Assembly: GCA_020466095.1 (NCBI GenBank)
Contig: CM035806.1
Coordinates: forward strand, 99,517,090-99,581,089
DNA from: Chlorops oryzae
Lineage: Eukaryota; Arthropoda; Insecta; Diptera; Chloropidae
Length of the DNA: 64,000 nucleotides
Direction of reading: 5' to 3'
The notes below the pieces were generated by a model. It had not been told where the DNA came from. It worked only from the letters and a program-made list of their open reading frames with translations, and made no database searches. Below, piece after piece: positions 33,762 through 44,420 of the stretch (positions are counted from its first letter, which is position 1; each line of letters opens with the position of its first letter). Position numbers and translations under genes: made by a program.

Positions 33762-34150
33762 TATAGTGATTCTGCCTTTGGTCGATATATCGACCATCTT
33801 TTTTAACTCCTTATAAAACTCATCAAAATAATTTTTTTTTGTTTTCAGAATCTTTTAAAAATGATATTTGAAATTTGTTCTGATATCTTAGAAAAAAATT
33901 ACATTGAAGTTAATAATTTTTCTTTTGGAAAATGGGTGCGGAAAAAAATCTTTAAAATGGCTTATCCAATTGGAAAGCCCATACCAAAATCCAATTGGAA
34001 AATTTTTGGAGGTTTGACTATCCGTCTGTTTTCCGTAGACCAACCTATCATTTACAAAAAAAATTAAGACTTTATTCGTATCCTTTGATTTTTAGGATTT
34101 TTTTAAAGTTGTTGGTCGAGATCTCGACCGCCAGGCAGATAATGGGTTAA

Positions 34151-34432
34151 GAACACCGCCCCATTGCCACGCCTGCTTGTTCAGATCGGGGCAGTTTTTG
34201 TGATTTTCATAACAGACCCTAGAGTACTGGAGTTACCCGTTTAAAATGGTCCGATCGGGTCCATTCTTGAACTTGTTTTTATTCATGTCCCCGTGAGCAA
34301 AATTCGTCAAGATAGCTCAACTCCTTCGATAAGTAAACTGTTTACAGTCAGACGTACGGACATGTCTAAATCTAAATATAAATCTCCTGGTGACGCTAAT
34401 CATTTCTGTATATATTTTATATGGTCTATCAC
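34151..34432 (-). mobile_element. mini-me-like repeat, copy 3, right part
   Basis: Reverse complement of the mini-me-like core: GCCCCATTGCCACGCC, AACAGACCCTAGAGTACTGG, ACGGACATGTCTAAATC, CTCCTGGTGACG. The GTCT tract is nearly lost in this copy. Split by the TTAA element at 31942-34146. Confidence 0.7.
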
Positions 34433-34454
34433 GACTGGTTTTGGCTGTTAGATA

Positions 34455-34608
34455 CACAGAGAAAAAAATCAACCAGAAAACTGGTTAAATCAAAAGGAAA
34501 AACATACAAAACGGCTTCAACAAGGAATAATTATAATTTTAAAAATTTTTCTTGTTGGAAAAATTAAAGATTTTCCTTTGGAATCAACCATATTTCAGGT
34601 TGAATCAA
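34455..34608 (-). mobile_element. R17 fragment (3' part, reversed)
   Basis: CACAGAGAAAAAAATCAACC then the family text to CAGGTTGAATC, where a hAT-type sequence (GGGCGGATCCAGG) takes over. Confidence 0.75.
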
Positions 34609-34609
34609 G

Positions 34610-35020
34610 GGCGGATCCAGGTAGGGGCTGAAAGGGACTGAAATGTTCTTTTCCAATACATATATATATTGTGACAAATATTGGCCACGGTTGCCGGTAC
34701 CACTGCCACGCCAGAAAGGACATTTTCTGCCTTGAAAAGGATAAAAACCTACTTAAGATCTAGTCAAAGTTATGAGAGGCTGAATGGGCTAGCTTTGGCA
34801 AATATTTATAAGGACCGATCAGTTAGTGCTGAAGAAGTATTGAAAGATTTTCACGGGAATAATTTTTCTAAACCCGGCTCGACCGGTACTGGGTATCTTC
34901 TGCAAAAAGGGCCCGGGCCCGCACGAATATATTTGGTAAAGAGCCAGTCCTAACTTGGTCTGAAACTGAGCGCAGATTCGGACTCGAAACGTACTACCCT
35001 TACGACCCCACTGGCGGTTT
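34610..35020 (+). mobile_element. hAT fragment (GGGCGGATCCAGG end)
   Basis: The left boundary AAGGGCGGATCCAGG resembles the frequent hAT end CAGGGGCGGATCCAGG with the first bases lost. The right boundary is not seen. It carries the C-terminal transposase remnant described at 34681. Confidence 0.6.
34681..34953 (+). pseudogene. hAT transposase dimerisation-domain fragment
   Basis: ATPERTFSALKRIKTYLRSS followed by YERLNGLALANIYKD and SAEEVLKDF is the conserved C-terminal hAT dimerisation region. A stop lies three codons before the open stretch and nothing of the catalytic domain is left. The last 30 residues (from about 34860) probably lie outside the conserved domain. Not the same subfamily as the 1.7-kb copy. 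Confidence 0.8.
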
Positions 35021-35618
35021 CAGTTGAAAAAATAGCCTATTGCACAAAAAAAAATGATTGCGTGCATGAGATGCAATCAAAATATTTGATCTAAATTGTT
35101 TTAATTTTGATATAACATGATCATCATTTTATTTGAATTCACTCGAAACCTCGAAATCATTCAATTGTTGTGCTTATCATAAACAAGAAAATTAAATCAT
35201 TTTTAAATCTGAATGGATGCTCTGAAAATCAAAAATATTAAAAAAAAAAAACAAATGAAAATAGTCAAAAAATAATCGAAATTATTATACTTATATATAT
35301 ATGTTAAATTGGCGTCTTTCTTCATAATATGTGATAATGATAAATTATCATTGATAATGCTAAAGTTATCTTATCAGATTTAATTAATATTTTGTTTAGC
35401 CAAATTGTTTATAATTATATATAAGTATGATAATGTTGCTAGATAAATTTACTTGCCAATCGGATTTTTGCGAGAATTTACCTAAAAAATTCCTGATTTC
35501 ATAAAACATTTCGGGAGAATCTTTAAAACATTTTCGTGAAGAAAAATGCAGTCTTTTCCCAACAACACCCTTCCCTCTTAACCGAAATATACTCATTGCC
35601 ACTTTATCCTTTTATGGC
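35021..35618. other. No gene seen
   Basis: AT-rich with GATAAATTATC-type palindromes near 35330-35360. Unassigned. Confidence 0.4.
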
Positions 35619-35620
35619 TT

Positions 35621-36020
35621 CCCTGCAGTAATATGGACTGCCCCAAGAGTAGCCTTCGGTCAGTCCTTCATGTTACCAGTACTAGTCCACTCATAATTCC
35701 ACTTCTAATGTATTCAACTGACCTTTTTAACATGGGCCTGTCCTTGGGGAGGGACTAGTCCGCAAAACGGCTGATCATAGGCCAGTTTTTTTTGGGTCAA
35801 TTGTCGTAATTTTGTATGGTTTTTGGATAGTCAAATGAGGAAAATAAACAACAAATTTCTTATATATATTCTAAGTTGATGAAAGTATCATTCACAGACT
35901 ACCCATAAGCTAACCCCTTTATTACCGACCGCCTGCTAGCCGATTTCGATGGAGCGAACTGACTTAATATAACCGGTAGGATTTGGATCGGTCAAAGGCC
36001 AGTCCTTCATTACTGCAGGG
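35621..36020. mobile_element. CCCTGCAGTAAT-ended element
   Basis: Inverted ends CCCTGCAGTAAT (12 bp perfect, then GGACTG spaced differently) with TT on both sides (35619-35620 and 36021-36022). 400 bp, non-coding, with GGTCAGTCC/GGCCAGTCC-type inner repeats. Shares its ends with the element at 43827-44547. Confidence 0.78.
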
Positions 36021-36022
36021 TT

Positions 36023-36528
36023 ATTACTCGCTTTCAAACATTTTTATCACACTTACTTTTCTAAGGTGGTGTACCCCCCACCCCCCCCACAAGTTAGAAC
36101 TCCAGAAGTTATAATTCCTCAAAAATTATAGATGAATTTTGGATTTAACAAATTGTATGAAGAAATACGAATTCACGGGGTTAAGCTAGGGGGACTCACG
36201 TCGATTTTTTAAGATTCTTGCTAATCGTTTCCTTTCAAGCTCAGCCTTAAAACCCATAATGATATTTGTAATAAAAATTTTATTCCTTTTTCCGAAGATT
36301 TTTCTACGTTCACGCTCCCCGAGCCCGATCACCTTTTTTCCCCCACCATAGGCAAAGCAAATATTTGCCGCCTCTATAATGGCACGAATGGGGTACCTAC
36401 TATTTACGTATATCTACATATTTGAGATATGCGTCCCTCTCAGTGCCGCTCTGGGCATAAGCTTGGCTCGCCGTGCCCGAAATCGTTGCCTGACGTTCAA
36501 AATCTAAAAATTGAAATTGAAAGAACAA
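36023..36528. other. No gene seen
   Basis: Contains a C-rich run at 36075-36088 and unassigned DNA. Confidence 0.4.
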
Positions 36529-36635
36529 CAATTTCTCGCTCAGTGACGTCACAAACTCAATTTTCGGCTCTCAAAGAGAGCCTCAAAATAGCGGTACTGA
36601 AGTGGCGCTATCTTGTTTTCTTGTATCATGGGCTA
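36529..36635 (+). mobile_element. ATAGTC-family fragment
   Basis: Right half of the element at 18446-18704: AACAACAATTTCTCG, CACAAACTCAATTTTCGG, GTACTGAAGTGGCGCTATC and the terminal CTTGTATCATGG. The extreme end differs. Confidence 0.75.
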
Positions 36636-38035
36636 TATGAATTTTTATGAACTTTTCTGTATTTTGCTTTAAAAAATTATAAAATTTGCTTAAAAATGTT
36701 TGCTTGTCCTTCTGATAGTCAGTTACTTCTTGTTCGCTTTGGACTTTCGTCCTCTTGTTCGAAGTAAAGTTGTGAATGTGAAATGGACGAAGAGCCTGGG
36801 GCAATCCAGAAAATATTAGGAACACGTGGCAAGATATATATGCGATAGGTTCAAAATGACTCGGTTGTTTCTTAAGTACCTTAAGTGTCGGAAAAACGTT
36901 CAATTCATGTACATACATAAGCGCGAATATTTTTATTTTTGTTATAACTTCCAAGTTTTTTGTTTGAAATAAATAAAAATAAGTTTTTTATGTTCAAAAT
37001 TAAATAAATTTGTTATGTTTCTCAAAAAATTTTGTTGCAACAGTTATATTTTTCAATATATAGGCATTTAAATGAAGATTTAACAGGTGGGCCATTTTGA
37101 GTGGTAGTCACTGTATATCTATGACTGTTCAATGGACTCATTCGATCCTGCTTTCCTTTTATTTTTTTGTTTCATTTCTATTCACTATTATTGCTGTCAA
37201 TTTCATAATTTTTATGAACGTTCTCAAAAAAAAAAAATTGTTGATCGGTTATATAAAAGAAAAACTAAAGAAAACATCCTGCAAAATTTTTTTCTAGATT
37301 GAAAAATGTGAAATCCGCACCAAGGTACACACGAGAGGTAACACGAGAAATACATTAGCCACATAAAATGTTGTCGTTATATTACCTTAACACAAAAAAT
37401 GAAGCCTGTACGTGTTTTTTTTTTTTTTAATTTTTTAAGTATTTAAAACATCCAGAAGAAAAATTTTTAACTGACTTTCCCAACTCAACAATAAAACACC
37501 AATTAAGTAAATTAAAGAAATTAAGGAAAAAACAAGAAGAAAAAAAAATCAGACATAATTGGCTTGCTTTTTGAGTAATTTCAGTAATTTTAGAATCACG
37601 TCGGATTTCTGCTTTTGCCGGCCTTTAGCGTCTATTTATGCTTACCTCTCCCTCTACTTGCGCGTGTGTGCGTAAGAGATTCAAACTTTAGTCAATTTAC
37701 TCCGTTTCTTTCATATCAACCTTCCTGCGGTTTATTTGATTTGAAAAAAGAGCACCGAGAGCAACTGAGAACAGCACCAACACACTACATACTCTTCTTC
37801 GGAAATACAAAAGCCGAAGCGTACAAACAGCTCTTAGAGTAATTATTACTGGTTTTGCTCAGCACTGTATGTTCATTCAAAAATTGTGTGTGTATGTATA
37901 ATAAAATTGTTGATCCCCTACAGGAAATGAGAGGTGCAATGTAAAAGTTTTTTTGTATTTTGTGCAATGTTTTGAAGGGCTCTTGTTAATTGTATGTACG
38001 TTAATAATGTTTTGTAACAATAAAATTTTTGAATT
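36636..38035. other. No gene recognised
   Basis: A 123-codon minus frame (36583-36954) overlaps the repeat above, and its sequence suggests no family. Nothing else noted apart from T and A tracts. Confidence 0.4.
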
Positions 38036-38039
38036 TTAA

Positions 38040-38762
38040 GGGGGTATTCTCATTGAAAACCCGTTTTTTGGACCCTTTTTAAAAAAATTCTTATTTGAAA
38101 ACGCAAAGATTAATTGAAAACTTTTTTTATTTATTGTATTACAAAAGGTTCAAAGCAAATAAAAAAATTATTTTTGCTTCGATACGTGGGCTGTTCAAAA
38201 AGTAATGAGACTTCAAAGTTGGTGGTGAAAAAAAAGGCCACGATTCCGGGTCTCCGGAGCGTCCGAAATGGAAAAAAAAACGGGGTTATAATCAGTATAG
38301 ATGTAATTCTCGGGTGAACCTCAAGCTTAATTTTGTGATTTTTTTTTGACAAAATGGCGGCCATTCAAAAAAAAAAAATTTCAATTTCGGGCTTTTTTTT
38401 TGTAGTTTAGTGTAAAAAAAAATAGTAAAAAATTTTTTTTAATTATGGTCGAGGTTCACCCGAGAATGGTGACAATTCTGCGTCGATTCCACTTTGTTTC
38501 ATGAAAATCGGTTCAGTTGAACTGGAGATATCATGGCCGCCAGTTCGAAAAACGTGGTTTCGAGATAAACGCGTTTAAAGTTTGAAGCAACGCAAAAATT
38601 ACTCGTTTTAGCGCAGATCTTGCTCGACAAAGAAGGCTATATCGTCTAAACTATTTCGAATTTTAAAAAATCCTTTTTGGGGCATATTCACAACTACCCA
38701 AGCTATAAATAAATGCAAAAAAAAAAGTCGAAAAAAAAAAGTTGCTCAATGAGAAGACCCCC
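38040..38762 (+). mobile_element. TTAA-flanked MITE, family 2, copy 1
   Basis: Ends GGGGGTATTCTCATTGA and, reversed, GGGGGTCTTCTCATTGA, with TTAA on both sides (38036-38039 and 38763-38766). The 723-bp body includes GAGATAAACGCGTTTAAAG and TTTGACAAAATGGCGG, both also seen with small changes in family 1. Non-coding. Confidence 0.87.
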
Positions 38763-38766
38763 TTAA

Positions 38767-39994
38767 TGAAAGAATCGATGATTTTGTCATGGTGGAGGTG
38801 CGAAAGTTTCGACAGGGTTTGAACGCTCTACACGTCTTACTGAATTAAAAATGCGGTTGTGTATAGGGAAACAATGATCTTCCCTTATCCGAATCGAAAG
38901 CTCCGAGCGATTGAAATGTAATCCTGGGTGTTGGTTACTTTTGGTTATTTTATTGGCAAGAGCATCATGTATGTATTTATTTATTTATTTTCTTATTTGT
39001 TTATTTATTTATATATTTATTTATTTATTTATTTATTAATATGTTCGTACATGTACATTCACACTGAAGCATTCGAAAAAGACTTTTCGATGCGCATTAC
39101 TCGCGGTAACATAATGGACTTAGGGCCAATAATTGCAGAGCACAAAAGCACACCAGCAGCAGAACAACTGAAGCAGCACCACCAACAACTGCAGCGGAAG
39201 TTGTTGAGACGCCCGCCTCTTCGTTCATAATTAAAATGGATTACTACTCATGAATCTCGGAGCATATTTGGTGCCGCTTTTGCTGTCGCTGTCGATGTCG
39301 TCGACGTTGCCCTACTCTTAACTATGGCCGTTCACGTTGACGTTACCAAAATTTCGTTTGGAGGATCAAACAAAACATTCGGTCTGAATCCAATTTTACT
39401 TACACTGAATCAAGCCTTTGAGTTTCAGTTTTGCAGCGCGCTGCGTTAATGACGACGATGCAGCGTCGATTTGATGGTAATTTCACAAATAATTAACTCT
39501 TCGCCTATAATTATGAAAATTATAAAAGTGGGCAATTTTCTTAAGCTGTTGCTTTTCGAACGAATTTTTTCGTTTTGCTTTGAACAGGAAAGGAGATACG
39601 ATACCCTTAAGCTGCGCAAGATGAAACGTCCCTATTGGCAATTCACAGAGGTCGAATTCTCTAACTGTTTAATGCACAAAGGAATTTTTTTTTTTGCGTG
39701 CATTGGGTAATAATGAAGCACGAATCGCTCCTCGAAATCATCCGAAAAAAGCTATTTTAAATTCGAATTTATTTTGAATGTATATAATTAACGAAAAATA
39801 TAAAATAAATTGAGAATTTTCAAACAGTTCAATGCGATTCGAACAGTTATCGGATGCAAAATTATTAAGATACTTCAATTAAAAATATAAGTATTTGCTG
39901 CTTGAAATACACAAGCTCATATTCATAATTACGCTTGGCTTCTGTCCTACTGGATACATCACAACAATTGTCGAAAATATTTACTGAAACTATC
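38767..39994. other. Possible host DNA with (TTTA)n and CAG-rich stretch
   Basis: A TTTA microsatellite lies at about 38968-39036. At 39135-39230 a CAG/CAA-rich segment (AGCAGCAGAACAACTGAAGC) could code for Gln-rich protein, but the surrounding 100-codon frame is mostly made from the TTTA tract, so I do not call a gene. 39280-39310 is CpG-richer than average. Confidence 0.35.
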
Positions 39995-40149
39995 CACATT
40001 GAGCGAAAGTAACCATGATCTTTTAAAAGGGCGCATTGTTATTCAAAGTCCTTTTGATTTTCGAGCAGAACAAAAATTTCAAAAGAAAAATGGTTGAGTC
40101 AAGAACATTTTTTGGTTGATTTGAAAAGAAATATCTTAAATATCGCATC

Positions 40150-41596
40150 CGGTCCACTAAAGTGGCACAACTCAAAATTTTCCATTTTTCAGAAAACGCG
40201 AAAAACAAAATGGGGCCTCGTTACCTAAGAAAACAAAATTAAAAATAAAAAAATTCTTACTCCATGAGTATTGATCCCAGATACAGCGCTCTGTGGGCCC
40301 ACCGCACAGTGTCGCGTCTCCATACATCTCGTGGCCAAAAATAGAAGGAGTTGTGCTAGACCAATGAAATTTGACATGGAGGTTTATTTTCATAAAATTA
40401 AGAAATTTTGAAAATATTTTGAAAATCGAACCACCCCAACCCCCACCCCCCATGTAAAGGGGGGACCCAAATTCCGCAATTTTAGTCCTAGAGGCTTGAA
40501 ATTCGGAACAGAGTTAATGTTGTGCTCCAAAATTGGAAAAACCTAATTTCAATTTGCTACCACGCCCACTTTTTGTGCTACGTCCACTCAAAGTTGGTAA
40601 ATAGAGTACTTTTGAAACTCCCGAAAATCGCATAACAATTCAGAAAATATTAATGAATGATATTTATTTGTAAAATTTAAATGTGTACTTAGCACAAAAA
40701 ATAAAAAAACACGGTCCAGCCCTAGGGGATGTCTTTTAATTACGTAGGATTTCATTACTGTTTTCACGTTCGCGTCTTAAGTCTTTGCGTACACAGTTCT
40801 GATATAAAAAGCAACAGAGGTAGAGCAAAGACTTAAGACGCAAACATCGTATAAATTTGCATCAATCTCATACAAGAGCATAATTTTTCAAAATGAACAC
40901 ACATATTTCTAATTTTACTACGCTCTTCAATACTCAACTCTCTGCTTAATTTGTTTTTAACAAATATTTGCTGGCTCCTTATTTGCATTGTTCCCTGCAC
41001 ATCAAGCTTCGAAAATTTCGCCAATTTTTATTGAAGACTCCACTGCAAAAATCAACGTAAAAAACAAAGTTGCAAAAAGGTGCAGGCAAATCTTTTTGAT
41101 TTGGATTAAACATACTTTCTTTTATATATTCTTATAAAAAATTGTAGTCACAAATTGTAACACAACTTTTCGCCCCCTTCGAAACTTTAAAAACTCATAT
41201 TTTGAGTAATTTTCTTTTATGTTTCATTCTAAATAACGAAACTTTTAAAATGTCAAGCAAAAGAAAACAAAACAAAAACTACCCTCTAGGAAATAAGTTG
41301 AGCTTTCAGAAAAGTCATCAATCTTATGAATAAGTTAAAAAACAAAAGAAATACGAAAGTTCTTATTCTACATAAATTCGGTATATTTTTGCCATAAGCA
41401 ACATCGGTTTTGAAGTTTGCACTTTGAAGGCTCCAAAGCATAAGTAAACATTAGTATTTTTCAAAGATATTTAAACCTTGATCAGTTGCTGGTATTTGCT
41501 GTAAATCGCCATCAAAATTTTTAAAAAAATTTGACATCAACTTTTTTCTATTTTGTCCACCTCGCAACACTGTGCACCGGGCCCAGTCCGCCCCTG
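40150..41596 (-). mobile_element. hAT-type repeat related to 4810-5052, interrupted
   Basis: Reversed copy: CTTACTCCATGAGTATTGAT at 40256 and the terminal CCCAGTCCGCCCCTG at 41582-41596. The left boundary is vague. Interrupted by the Transib-like element. It must be younger than the R17 copy it splits and older than the Transib insertion. Confidence 0.6.
40305..41574. mobile_element. Transib-like non-autonomous element
   Basis: Ends CACAGTGTCGCG and, reversed, CACAGTGTTGCG (11 of 12 bases alike). The first seven bases equal the V(D)J recombination heptamer CACAGTG, as in Transib. The flanking CACCG is repeated exactly (40300-40304 and 41575-41579), matching the 5-bp GC-rich duplication of that superfamily. 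The 1,270-bp body holds no transposase. Inside is a 17-bp perfect hairpin (40772-40788 with 40825-40841). Confidence 0.8.
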
Positions 41597-42849
41597 GGTA
41601 TAATTCTCATTTGTTTTATAAAATAGGACAAATAAGATATTTATTCATCTTAGACCTTTTTAAACATTGCGAAAGCAGTCACGACCATGTAGGACTGAAG
41701 GGTCTAACTGTCGACGTCGAAAAGGCACTGCCGCGATGGAGAAATACACCATTAGGCAGGTATAGGAAATTCACCAAAAAGCTACCAACAAAAACCTTAG
41801 GCAGGAATAGGAATCTCAACAAATTCGAGAAATTCACCAAAAAGCTACCAACAACAATACGGGTAGACACAAAGTGGCACTGTGATGCCACTTGCGAGAA
41901 AATTACCAAAGAAATACGGCGTCGGCTCGGTTTTTTATATTGCTTGAAAAGTTCATAATTTAAACTTTACTAAATATATTACGATATGTTTTTGCTTAAT
42001 GTACGCGAATATTTTCATTTTGTAATAAATTGACATACATTTTTGACTACGGCTACGAATTTGATTGTACATAGAATTTAGCATTTTTGCTGAAATAGTG
42101 CGATCAAAAAGTTATGTGGACAGGGAAGGACAAAAAAACAATTTATATTTCTCCTTGATATTGAGATTCCTTGATTATTTTTATGTTTTTCAAGCTTTTC
42201 ATATTATTTTATGAGTTTGGTAGATATTTTATATGTAATGTACTCGAAAATCTCCCAAAATTAAAAATAAAAGTGGCAATGCAAAAACACCTCATTTCAC
42301 CACAGCAGAGCTAAATATTTCGCTGCCATTGCATGCTTCTCTTTTCCTCATGCTATATGCCTATGTTGAAGCAGCGTAGCTCTAACACATTGCAGGGATT
42401 AGGAAGAAGAAGAGTTAGACCTATAGTCCTATATCGTGGCCATTTGCTTTCCGTGGTTAGTTCAACAATTTAAATTTAAATCCATTTTTGAAAATTATCA
42501 TTTCAATTCAACCTGAAATGTGATTGATTCAAAAGGGGAATCTTTATTTTTTCCAACAAGAAAAATTGTTAAAATTAAAAATATTCCTTATTTGAAGCCG
42601 TTTTGTATGTTTTTCCTTTTGATTTAACCAGTTTTCTGGTTGATTTTCTCTCTCTATGCATAGAATATTTGAAAGACGACAGTACAGCAATTTTTCGCTG
42701 GTAGATCAGGACACATATTCATTTCCGAATATGCTTAATAACATATTCTTCCGGTGGCATATTCTTACTCGCGGACTTGGCGAACTTTGCATCGCCTCCG
42801 AAAGAATTAATGTATCAAATATATGTAGTGTAATAAAAGGGGGATCAAT

Positions 42850-42890
42850 AGGGGGCATTTGTCCTGGGTGCCACTACGCCACTGACAGGT
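42850..42890. mobile_element. Solo hAT-type end
   Basis: Minus-strand CAGTGGCGTAGTGGCACCC begins at 42886. Resembles the end at 14705. Partner end not found. It lies inside the 200-codon open frame at 42656-43258, which argues against that frame being a gene. Confidence 0.4.
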
Positions 42891-43424
42891 TTGAATGTTT
42901 AACGAATCCTTTATTTAGTCTCAAGGCTTTGGGGGAAAAAACAAGAAAAAAAAATCATGTATTACCTCGAAAAACGCGAAGAGGTCAGTCTGAGTCACAA
43001 TTTCTGCAACGAAAACAAGTAAGGGGTGGCGAATTGGCCTTTGGCATTTGTTACATGGAACGGAGTTGCTACTTCTTATTTTTAATGGCAGATCTTTCAT
43101 TTCTTTTGTGTGTCCCAAAAAAATTGCTTTTGGATGTCAAAATAAACCCATGCATAGTGAATTTTTCAAGGCTGCACGAAATACACTTTTTTCAACCTAG
43201 AAAAATGTGGAAAAATACAAATTTTTATAGAATTTTCGGGCTGCTCAAACCACCATGAACGTCGGTCTACTTTCAAAAATTTGCTTGTTAATAAAAATCA
43301 CCTATACGATTGAAAAATCTGCGCTACGAATGGAAATAGCTAAGTTATTCGATATACATATTTGCAGATAATGAATATTTTCTTTCTGAGAACTATTTTT
43401 TGAACCTCTTTCTTTTCGATTCAC

Positions 43425-43630
43425 TGCCACACTTAACCCTTCCTATCTATTTCCCTCTCTATCTCCCTCTCTCACTCCATCCCTCTCTCACTCTCTCCTT
43501 CTCTCACTCCCTCTCTCTCTCACTCCCTACCACTCTCACTCCCTCCCTCTCTCACTTACTCCCTCCCTCTCCACCTCACCATTTCCCTCTCCATCCCTCT
43601 CTCGTCCTCTCTCCCTCCTTCTCTCAATCC
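43425..43630. repeat. Polypyrimidine tract (CTCTCCC-type)
   Basis: About 200 bp almost purely of C and T on the plus strand, with imperfect CTCTCTCACTCCCTC units. It borders the CCCAGCCGG element. Open frames here (such as the Ser/Leu/Pro-rich one at 43400-43681) are artefacts. Confidence 0.88.
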
Positions 43631-44035
43631 ATACCCAGCCGGGTGTTGTGGTGCATCGGCACGAACTGTATGAAGAAGTAGATAGGACAACATAAGAAAA
43701 AAAACTGATTTCAAATTATTTCACAAGCTGTGTACAATGCCATACACCCGGTATATAGCTTGTGTATGGAACGAAGCGAACTAAACCGGTATTTTTCATT
43801 ATTTCAATATACCAATGCTATACACACCCTGCAGTAATTATCACTAGTGACTGATTCAATCTGTCACTAGTTCCCCCGTCACCGTCACTAGTGACCAACT
43901 GTACCCGTGCCAATGTATTCTCCTATGGACACTTTGTATGAGCATATGTTCGAGCGGACACCAGTTGACGATTGAACTGGTGATGCTGTAGATGCAGCTC
44001 ATTAGCTATAGTACGTAAATGGAAAGCGCCGCGCA

Positions 44036-44115
44036 CAGGGCTCGGATGGCTCAGTGTGAAGAGTCTGGCCTAGCGACCGGGAGACCCGTGTTCGAATCTC
44101 GCTCGGGCGGGTGGC
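44036..44115 (+). other. tRNA-like module 3
   Basis: ATGGCTCAGTGTGAAGAG (D-arm-like), a CTGG..CCGG stem with an 8-base loop, and GTGTTCGAATCTCGC (T-arm-like), followed by a long T run at 44119-44134 that would end polymerase III transcripts. Pairing of the acceptor ends is weak. Confidence 0.5.
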
Positions 44116-44339
44116 AATTTTTTTTTTTTTTTTAAGTGGGTAATATTATAGGTGTCTAAGAGGCTTTAAAAAAATAATTTTTTATTGCGAAAAAATTGGA
44201 AAAATTAAGTTATTGAAAATATAATTTTCGCACGAACTGTGAAAGCATTCACAAGAATTCAGAATGGAAACTTTTTTTCTCTCTTCTCACCCATAAGAAC
44301 CCATAAGAATAATCCTCCGAATTTTACAATTTTCCACTT

Positions 44340-44420
44340 TTTCTCGCCTGCCCTGGGATTCGAACTAGAGCCTTCGGATTGATGATCGGACATGCTAACC
44401 ATTACGCTACGGAGCCTTCT
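44340..44420 (-). other. tRNA-like module 4
   Basis: Minus-strand CGTAGCGTAATGGTTAGCA (strong D-arm pattern), a TCCGA..TCCGA-type arm with a 7-base loop and one mismatch, and CTAGTTCGAATCCCAG (B box), then GGCAGGCGAGAAAAAG. T33 is not a T and the T stem is weak. Ends with the same AGGCGAGAAAA motif as module 1. Confidence 0.5.

Larger units (their letters stand above)
31942..34146. mobile_element. TTAA-flanked element (CCCATTATCTGCC ends), piggyBac-like
   Basis: Inverted ends CCCATTATCTGCC lie between TTAA at 31938-31941 and 34147-34150. TTAA followed by CCC is the usual piggyBac boundary. It contains three palindromes of type GGTCGANATNTCGACC (32073, 33780 and 34114). Without the Tc1 insert it is about 550 bp and non-coding. 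It is itself inserted in a mini-me-like repeat. Confidence 0.85.
39997..42658 (+). mobile_element. R17 element, copy with nested insertions
   Basis: Begins CATTGAGCGAAAGTAACCATG, ends GATTTTCTCTCTCTATG, with CA on both sides (39995-39996 and 42659-42660). R17 sequence is present at about 39997-40140 and again at 41597-41700 and 42430-42658; between the first two lie the hAT-type and Transib-like insertions, and 41700-42430 has no counterpart in the 17.5-kb copy, so a further insertion is likely. Confidence 0.6.

Noticed and set aside
41572..41958. 128-codon open frame with repeated KFTKKLPT peptide
   Set aside because: It begins in the Transib and hAT ends and runs through R17 sequence; the peptide repeat reflects a short DNA duplication. 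No family likeness.
42656..43258. 200-codon open frame on the plus strand, among the longest here
   Set aside because: It starts in the R17 end, includes a hAT-type end (near 42886) and has no domain or family signature; composition looks random.
43400..43681. Leu/Ser/Pro-rich 93-codon frame
   Set aside because: It is a translation of the polypyrimidine tract.
44036..44115. Functional tRNA gene
   Set aside because: A and B boxes are recognisable but acceptor and T stems pair poorly and no canonical anticodon loop with T33 was found; same for modules at 19.7, 19.97, 31.3, 31.65, 44.35 and 47.3 kb.
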